Positions 6,780 through 10,504 of a stretch of DNA of 10,504 nt are shown piece after piece. The notes beneath the pieces were generated by a model, which ran no database searches, was not told the DNA's origin, and saw nothing but the letters and a program-made list of their open reading frames with translations. How positions within the stretch are numbered: the stretch's first letter is position 1; each line of letters starts with the position of its first letter. The position numbers and the translations under genes are program-made. This DNA is from an uncultured Gemmatimonadota bacterium (GTDB lineage: Bacteria > Gemmatimonadota > Gemmatimonadetes > Gemmatimonadales > GWC2-71-9), in assembly GCA_937961295.1 (NCBI GenBank), contig CALGOK010000219.1, positions 1 to 10,504 on the forward strand, in the 5' to 3' direction.

Positions 6780-8056
6780 TCATTCCCTCGATCGACCTAG
6801 CCGGCGGCCGGGTGGTCCAGCTGGTGGGCGGTCGCGAGCAGGCGCTCGACGCCGGCGAGGCGCTGCCATGGCTCGAACGCTTCCGGCTCGCGGGCGAGGT
6901 GGCCGTGGTCGACCTCGATGCCGCGATGGGCGTGGGCGACCAGCGCGACGTGATCGCCGAACTCTGCCGCCACGGCGCCTGCCGGGTGGGCGGCGGCATC
7001 CGCGACTACGAGCGGGCCCGCTTCTGGCTCGACGCCGGTGCCACCCGCATCGTGATCGGCACCGCCGCCGAGCCCGACCTCCTGCGCCGCCTGCCGCGCG
7101 ACCGCGTGATCGTGGCACTCGATGCCCGCGACGGCGAGGTGGTGGTCGAGGGGTGGCGGACTGGCACCGGACGCGATGTCCCCGGGCGGATGGCGGAGCT
7201 GCGCGACCTGTGCGGCGGCTTCCTCGTCACCTTCGTGGAACGCGAGGGTCGCCTCGGCGGCACCGACCTGGTGCGTGCCCAGGCGCTGGTGCACCAGGCC
7301 GGCTCGGCCCGGCTCACGATCGCGGGGGGCGTCACGGTGCCCGAGGAGATCGCCGCGCTCGACCGGCTCGGTGCCGACGCTCAGGTGGGGATGGCGCTGT
7401 ACACCGGCCGGCTCGATCTCGGCGACGCCATCGCCGCCCCGCTGGTGAGCGATCGCAGCGATGGTCTCTTCCCCACCGTGGTGACCGATGAGCGCGGGAC
7501 CGCCCTCGGCCTCGCATGGTCGAGCACCGCATCGCTCCGGCAAGCGGTGGCCACGCGACGCGGGGTGTACCAGTCGCGCCGTCGCGGGCTCTGGATCAAG
7601 GGCGAATCGTCGGGGGCCACGCAGGAACTGCTTGCCGTGACACTCGACTGCGATCGCGACGCGCTGCGGTTCGTGGTCCGGCAGCAGGGCGCGGGCTTCT
7701 GTCACCTCGAGCGCGCCACCTGCTGGGACGACGGCCCGGCGCTCGACCGGCTCGAGCGCACCATCGCAGCCCGGCATGTCAACGCACCGGAGGGCTCGTA
7801 CACCCGACGGCTGTTCGACGAGCCCGGGCTGCTCGCCGCGAAGCTGGTCGAGGAAGCCGGTGAACTCGCCGCCGCGGACGATCGCAATGCGGCGATCGAG
7901 GAAGCCGCCGACCTGCTCTACTTCGCGCTGGTCCGACTCGCCACGATGGGCGGCCGACTCGCCGATGTCGACGCTGCGCTGGATCGCCGCGCGCGTGCCG
8001 TGTCGCGGCGCGGTGGCGATGCCAAGCCGATCACCGTGCCCGGGGAGCTGTCGTGA
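6776..8056 (+). CDS. hisA-hisI-hisE: Triple fusion HisA-HisI-HisE (ProFAR isomerase, PR-AMP cyclohydrolase, PR-ATP pyrophosphatase)
   Basis: One 426-residue frame covers steps 2, 3 and 4 of the pathway. Residues 1 to about 225 are HisA, a TIM-barrel isomerase: IPSIDL (D7), VGGGIRD, VALDARDG (D116) and T152 in LVTFVEREG as likely catalytic threonine, then AGGVTVPEEI. Residues about 229-318 are HisI: LWIKGESSG, the metal site LDCDRD (C292, D293, D295) and zinc cysteines C309 (FCHL) and C316 (TCW). Residues about 319-410 are HisE: SYTRRLFDEPG, AAKLVEEAGEL and EEAADLLYFAL. HisIE fusions are common; HisA in front is unusual. The ATG overlaps the hisF stop as ATGA and follows a strong GGAGG (6764-6768). 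The HisIE part resembles fungal HIS4 (RGVYQSRRRGLW, GFCHLE, RRGGDAKP). Domain calls are firm. Confidence 0.95.
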   Translation: MIIPSIDLAGGRVVQLVGGREQALDAGEALPWLERFRLAGEVAVVDLDAAMGVGDQRDVIAELCRHGACRVGGGIRDYERARFWLDAGATRIVIGTAAEPDLLRRLPRDRVIVALDARDGEVVVEGWRTGTGRDVPGRMAELRDLCGGFLVTFVEREGRLGGTDLVRAQALVHQAGSARLTIAGGVTVPEEIAALDRLGADAQVGMALYTGRLDLGDAIAAPLVSDRSDGLFPTVVTDERGTALGLAWSSTASLRQAVATRRGVYQSRRRGLWIKGESSGATQELLAVTLDCDRDALRFVVRQQGAGFCHLERATCWDDGPALDRLERTIAARHVNAPEGSYTRRLFDEPGLLAAKLVEEAGELAAADDRNAAIEEAADLLYFALVRLATMGGRLADVDAALDRRARAVSRRGGDAKPITVPGELS

Positions 8057-9303
8057 GGACCAGGATCCTTCGTCTGCGCACCGTGGAGGAGCTCCGTCGC
8101 AACCGGGGTGCCCTGCTGGATGCGGAAACCCTCGATGCCGCGCGGGCGATCGTCGACGCGGTGGCGCGCGACGGCGAGCCGGCGCTGCTCGAGTTCGCGC
8201 GACGCTTCGGTGACTGGGACGGCTCGCGCCGCTGGTGGTTCGACCGCGGGGCGTGCGAGCGGGCGCGCACCGAGCTGGATCCCGCCGTGCTGGCCGACCT
8301 CGAGGACGCGGCGGCGCGGATCACCGCCTTCGCCGAGGCGCAGCGCAGCGCGATCCGCGAGATCACGGTGGCGGTGCCGGGCGGGCGCGCCGGGCACACG
8401 CTGGTACCGCTGGAGCGCGCCGGCTGCTATGTGCCGGCGGGGCGCTATCCGCTGCCGTCGTCGTTGCTGATGACGGCAATCACCGCGCGGGTGGCGGGCG
8501 TGCAGGAGATCTGGATCGCCACCCCCAATCCCTCGAGCGTGATGCTCGCCGCCGCCGCGCTGGCCGGCGCCGACGGCGTGCTGGGCATCGGTGGCGCGCA
8601 GGCGATCGGCGCCCTGGCCCACGGCGCCGGGCCGGTGCCGGCGTGCGACGCGATCGTCGGTCCGGGGAATCGCTGGGTCACCGCCGCCAAGCAGTGCGTG
8701 GCCGGGAGGGTGACCATCGACATGCTCGCCGGCCCGTCGGAACTGGTGGTGCTCGCCGACGCATCTGCGGATCCCGCGATCCTCGCCGCCGACCTCCTGG
8801 CGCAGGCGGAGCATGATCCGGACGCGATGCCGGTGCTGGTCACCGCCGAGCGCAGCGTTGTCGATCGGGTCGAGGAAGAGCTCGAGCGCCAGATCGAGAC
8901 GCTCCCTGCCCGCGCGGTCGCCTGCGAGGCCCTGGCCTCCGGTGGCGTGGTTGTCGTGACGTCGCTCGACGAGGGCATCGCAGCGGTCGATGCCATCGCC
9001 CCGGAGCACCTCCAACTGGCGGTGGCCGACCCCGACCGGGTCGCCGGGCGGGTCCGGCATGCGGGGGCGCTCTTCCTGGGGGAGGGGTCGGCGGAGGTGT
9101 TCGGCGACTACGGTGCGGGACCCAACCACGTCCTCCCCACTGGCGGGGGGGCCCGGTCCACGGCCGGCCTGTCGGTGCTCACCTTCCTCAGGGCCCGGAC
9201 CTGGCTCCGGATCGACGATCCGGGGGCGCTGGCCGCCCAGGCCGCCCGGCTGGCGCGGCTCGAGGGGCTGGAGGGGCATGCGAGGGCGGCGGAGGCCCGA
9301 TGA
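8053..9303 (+). CDS. hisD: Histidinol dehydrogenase
   Basis: Catalyses the last two steps, NAD-dependent oxidation of histidinol through histidinal to histidine. 416 residues from GTG 8053, which overlaps the previous stop as GTGA and has GGGGAG (8042-8047) 5 nt upstream. Zinc and catalytic residues are in place: Q251 and H254 in QAEHD, E318 and H319 in APEHLQ, D352 in GDYGAGPNHVLPT, and H409 in LEGHAR near the C-terminus. The spacing matches the E. coli set (Q259, H262, E326, H327, D360, H419). Other blocks are YVPAGRYPLPSS, GGAQAIGALA and DMLAGPSELVVLAD. Last gene of the operon; in many bacteria hisD instead follows hisG. Confidence 0.97.
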   Translation: MRTRILRLRTVEELRRNRGALLDAETLDAARAIVDAVARDGEPALLEFARRFGDWDGSRRWWFDRGACERARTELDPAVLADLEDAAARITAFAEAQRSAIREITVAVPGGRAGHTLVPLERAGCYVPAGRYPLPSSLLMTAITARVAGVQEIWIATPNPSSVMLAAAALAGADGVLGIGGAQAIGALAHGAGPVPACDAIVGPGNRWVTAAKQCVAGRVTIDMLAGPSELVVLADASADPAILAADLLAQAEHDPDAMPVLVTAERSVVDRVEEELERQIETLPARAVACEALASGGVVVVTSLDEGIAAVDAIAPEHLQLAVADPDRVAGRVRHAGALFLGEGSAEVFGDYGAGPNHVLPTGGGARSTAGLSVLTFLRARTWLRIDDPGALAAQAARLARLEGLEGHARAAEAR

Positions 9304-9311
9304 TTCCGCAG

Positions 9312-9331
9312 GCGCGCCCCTCGGGGCGCGC
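9312..9331 (+). terminator. GC hairpin just after hisD, possible his operon terminator
   Basis: gcgcgccc pairs with gggcgcgc around a CTCG loop (8-9 bp), starting 8 nt after the hisD stop. No T-run follows, so it is not a textbook intrinsic terminator. It may end the his transcript with Rho help or protect its 3' end. Confidence 0.5.
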
Positions 9332-9343
9332 GATGCCGGCACC

Positions 9344-9363
9344 GCGCGCCGTGAACGGCGCGC
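9344..9363 (+). terminator. Second GC hairpin between hisD and rpsF
   Basis: gcgcgccg (9344-9351) and cggcgcgc (9356-9363) form a perfect 8-bp stem with a TGAA loop, 12 nt after the first hairpin. Again there is no T-run. The tandem arrangement before a new promoter region supports a transcription boundary here. Confidence 0.5.
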
Positions 9364-9393
9364 CTGCAGCTACCGGCAACCGGTCCGCCCGGC

Positions 9394-9399
9394 TAGATT
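9394..9399 (+). promoter_or_regulatory. Candidate -10 box of the rpsF operon
   Basis: TAGATT is the most AT-rich hexamer between hisD and rpsF and lies after both hairpins. It would give a start near 9406 and an untranslated leader of about 70 nt. The -35 region 17 bp upstream (taccgg, 9371-9376) is not convincing, so the call is tentative. Confidence 0.35.
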
Positions 9400-9422
9400 C
9401 CCGCCGCGTTCACAATCGTCCT

Positions 9423-9446
9423 CCTCGGGGCCGCACCGCCCCGGGG
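9423..9446 (+). promoter_or_regulatory. Candidate autoregulatory hairpin in the rpsF leader
   Basis: cctcggggc (9423-9431) and gccccgggg (9438-9446) form a 9-bp stem with one U-G pair and the loop cgcacc. The loop runs into the stem as ACCG; a second ACCG lies at 9458-9461, just before the Shine-Dalgarno. In many bacteria the S6:S18 complex binds a leader structure with an exposed CCG and represses this operon. The match here is by position and motif only. Confidence 0.35.
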
Positions 9447-9474
9447 CGCCATCTCAGACCGAAGGAAGGTGCCG

Positions 9475-9813
9475 ATGTCCCGCACGTACGAGGCGGTGTA
9501 CATCTTCGACAGCACGCTCGAAGAGTCCGCCATCACCGAAAAGCTCGACAAGTACCACGCCATGGTGCCGCACGAGGGCGAGGAGCCCATGTCGGTCAAC
9601 CACTGGGGGAAGCGCACGCTTGCCTACCCCATCGCCGGGCGCGAGACCGGGTACTACGTCGTCGCCAAGTTCACCACCAAGGCCGAGGCGCTGCCCGAGT
9701 TCGAGCGCGCACTCAAGCTCGACGAGTCGGTGCTCCGGCACCTGATCGTCCTCGACGAGGGCGCGGTCATGTCCAGCGCCGTCGCCGGCAAGGACGGGGA
9801 GGACGACGAATAA
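9475..9813 (+). CDS. rpsF: 30S ribosomal protein S6
   Basis: Small-subunit protein that pairs with S18 on the 16S rRNA platform. 112 residues from ATG 9475: YEAVYIFDSTLEE, then NHWGKRTLAYPIAGRETGYYVV and HLIVLDEG are characteristic of S6. The C-terminus ends in an acidic tail (GKDGEDDE), as in many S6 proteins. A GTG at 9469 is also in frame but overlaps the Shine-Dalgarno AAGGAAGG (9462-9469), which is well placed for the ATG, so the ATG is preferred. It heads a second transcription unit after the his operon. Confidence 0.96.
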   Translation: MSRTYEAVYIFDSTLEESAITEKLDKYHAMVPHEGEEPMSVNHWGKRTLAYPIAGRETGYYVVAKFTTKAEALPEFERALKLDESVLRHLIVLDEGAVMSSAVAGKDGEDDE

Positions 9814-10034
9814 TGCCGCGCCCCAACAAGACCTGCGCCATCTGCGAGAGCGGCGTCCGCGTCGTCGACTTCAAGGACGAGCACCTGCTCGGCCGGTTCC
9901 TCACCGAACGCGGCAAGATCCGGCCGTCGCGTCTCTCGGGGACCTGTGCCCGGCACCAGCGCCAGCTGTCGCGCGCCATCAAGCGCGCGCGCGAGATCGC
10001 CCTGATTCCCTACATCAAGGGATTCGGCGGCTGA
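9813..10034 (+). CDS. rpsR: 30S ribosomal protein S18, zinc-binding type
   Basis: Small-subunit protein, partner of S6. 73 residues; the body (DEHLLGRFLTERGKIRPSRLSG, the RQLSRAIKRAREIALIPY helix and the GFGG end) is typical. It is the zinc-ribbon (C+) form: C8 and C11 in TCAIC plus C45 and H48 in TCARH are likely zinc ligands. The ATG overlaps the rpsF stop by one base (TAATG) and follows GGGGAGGA (9796-9803) 9 nt upstream. No ssb gene lies between rpsF and rpsR, unlike the order in Bacillus. Confidence 0.96.
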   Translation: MPRPNKTCAICESGVRVVDFKDEHLLGRFLTERGKIRPSRLSGTCARHQRQLSRAIKRAREIALIPYIKGFGG

Positions 10035-10504
10035 CCAGCGCCACGGCGGCGTCCGGCGAGGCCGGGCGCCGCACCTGGTGGATCGCGCCACTCTTGCTGG
10101 CGGGCTACCTCCTCACCTCGCCCAAGACGTTCCTGCTCGGTCCGCTGACGTTGCTGCTGCTCCTCTCCCGTCCCGCCACGCTGCGGGAATGGCTGTGGAT
10201 CGGCATCAGCGTGGTCGCGGCGTTGCTGCTCCTGCGCGCCCCCGCGACGCTCACCGACCGGACCATCCGCTCGGCCGGCGCGTTCTTCACCGGCGCCTTC
10301 GTGATGGCCTCCCTGCTCGGCATCCCCTCGCTGTTCCGGCGCGCGCTCTTCGCCACCGGGCTCATGGTGGGTGCGGTGGCGGGGTGGTTCGCGGTGCTGG
10401 GGCTGGGCTGGACCGAACTGGTGCACTCGGTGCGCACGTGGCAGTGGAGCGGGCTCCGAGCCCTGCGGCCCGAGCTCCCCGAGGGGCCGCCGGTGGGGGC
10501 CGGC
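10031..10504 (+). CDS. Multi-pass membrane protein, likely YybS/DUF2232 type, 3' truncated
   Basis: A frame with no stop runs from the end of rpsR to the window edge (158 codons). After a short Ala/Gly-rich tail, hydrophobic stretches repeat: WWIAPLLLAGYLL, FLLGPLTLLLLL, LWIGISVVAALLLL, AFFTGAFVMASLL and FATGLMVGAVAGWFAVLGLGW, giving about four to five membrane segments. No ATG or GTG exists near the front. The best start is CTG 10031, which overlaps the rpsR stop as CTGA and has AAGGGA (10017-10022) 8 nt upstream; TTG 10094 would start inside the first membrane segment. In many bacteria a DUF2232 (YybS) membrane protein sits between rpsR and rplI, so position plus hydrophobicity suggest that family; the sequence alone does not prove it. 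Confidence 0.65.
   Translation, partial: MTSATAASGEAGRRTWWIAPLLLAGYLLTSPKTFLLGPLTLLLLLSRPATLREWLWIGISVVAALLLLRAPATLTDRTIRSAGAFFTGAFVMASLLGIPSLFRRALFATGLMVGAVAGWFAVLGLGWTELVHSVRTWQWSGLRALRPELPEGPPVGAG

Noticed and set aside
7918..9342. 474-residue open frame on the minus strand opposite hisD
   Set aside because: The plus strand encodes a complete HisD with all catalytic residues; the antisense translation is compositionally odd and shows no family motif.
9469..9474. GTG 9469 as the start of rpsF
   Set aside because: It overlaps the Shine-Dalgarno AAGGAAGG; ATG 9475 has better spacing and gives the usual S6 N-terminus.
9300..9812. Plus-strand open frame starting with ATG overlapping the hisD stop and running into rpsR
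   Set aside because: The ATGA looks like another coupled start, but the frame encodes Arg/Pro-rich sequence through two GC hairpins and across rpsF; only its rpsR part is real.
1..10504. CRISPR array, tRNA or rRNA gene, insertion sequence with transposase, or phage genes
   Set aside because: None was found: no regularly spaced direct repeats, no cloverleaf or rRNA signature recognised, and no transposase, integrase or phage motif in any frame.

Overview
This is a GC-rich bacterial window with genes packed on the + strand. It carries one complete histidine-biosynthesis operon, preceded by its own attenuation control region and followed by the start of a ribosomal-protein operon (rpsF-rpsR). 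The codon usage, a TPR plus GWxTD-like protein at the left edge and a leaderless-looking promoter fit a phylum such as Gemmatimonadota. That assignment is an inference from gene style; no rRNA or other phylogenetic marker proves it.

Layout. Positions 1-1888 hold the 3' part of a large TPR/GWxTD-like protein gene that enters from the left. Positions 1889-2289 are non-coding apart from one tiny ORF. They hold heptad tandem repeats, a 105-bp element bounded by a perfect 19-bp inverted repeat, a sigma70-type promoter (TTGACC-17 bp-TACAAT), a 19-codon leader peptide with six consecutive His codons, and a terminator/antiterminator switch. Seven overlapping genes follow (2290-9303): hisG, a hisC-HAD phosphatase fusion, hisB, hisH, hisF, a hisA-hisI-hisE triple fusion, and hisD. 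Two GC-rich hairpins and a ribosomal leader region (9304-9474) separate this operon from rpsF, rpsR and the 5' part of a membrane-protein gene, probably of the YybS/DUF2232 type, which runs off the right edge.

How it works together. The operon appears to encode every step from PRPP + ATP to histidine: HisG, HisE, HisI, HisA, HisH/HisF, HisB, HisC, a HAD phosphatase and HisD. Long-form HisG keeps the C-terminal domain that binds histidine for feedback inhibition, and the leader peptide with its alternative RNA hairpins would tune transcription to the supply of charged tRNA-His. All six gene junctions overlap by 4-13 nt, so translation is probably coupled.

Most notable are: (1) a his attenuator whose leader peptide appears to be translated from a leaderless transcript, because the promoter places +1 on the A of the ATG; (2) the fusion of the phosphatase to HisC; and (3) the HisA-HisI-HisE fusion followed directly by hisD. 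The HisIE part looks like fungal HIS4, and the gene order repeats the HIS4 domain order.
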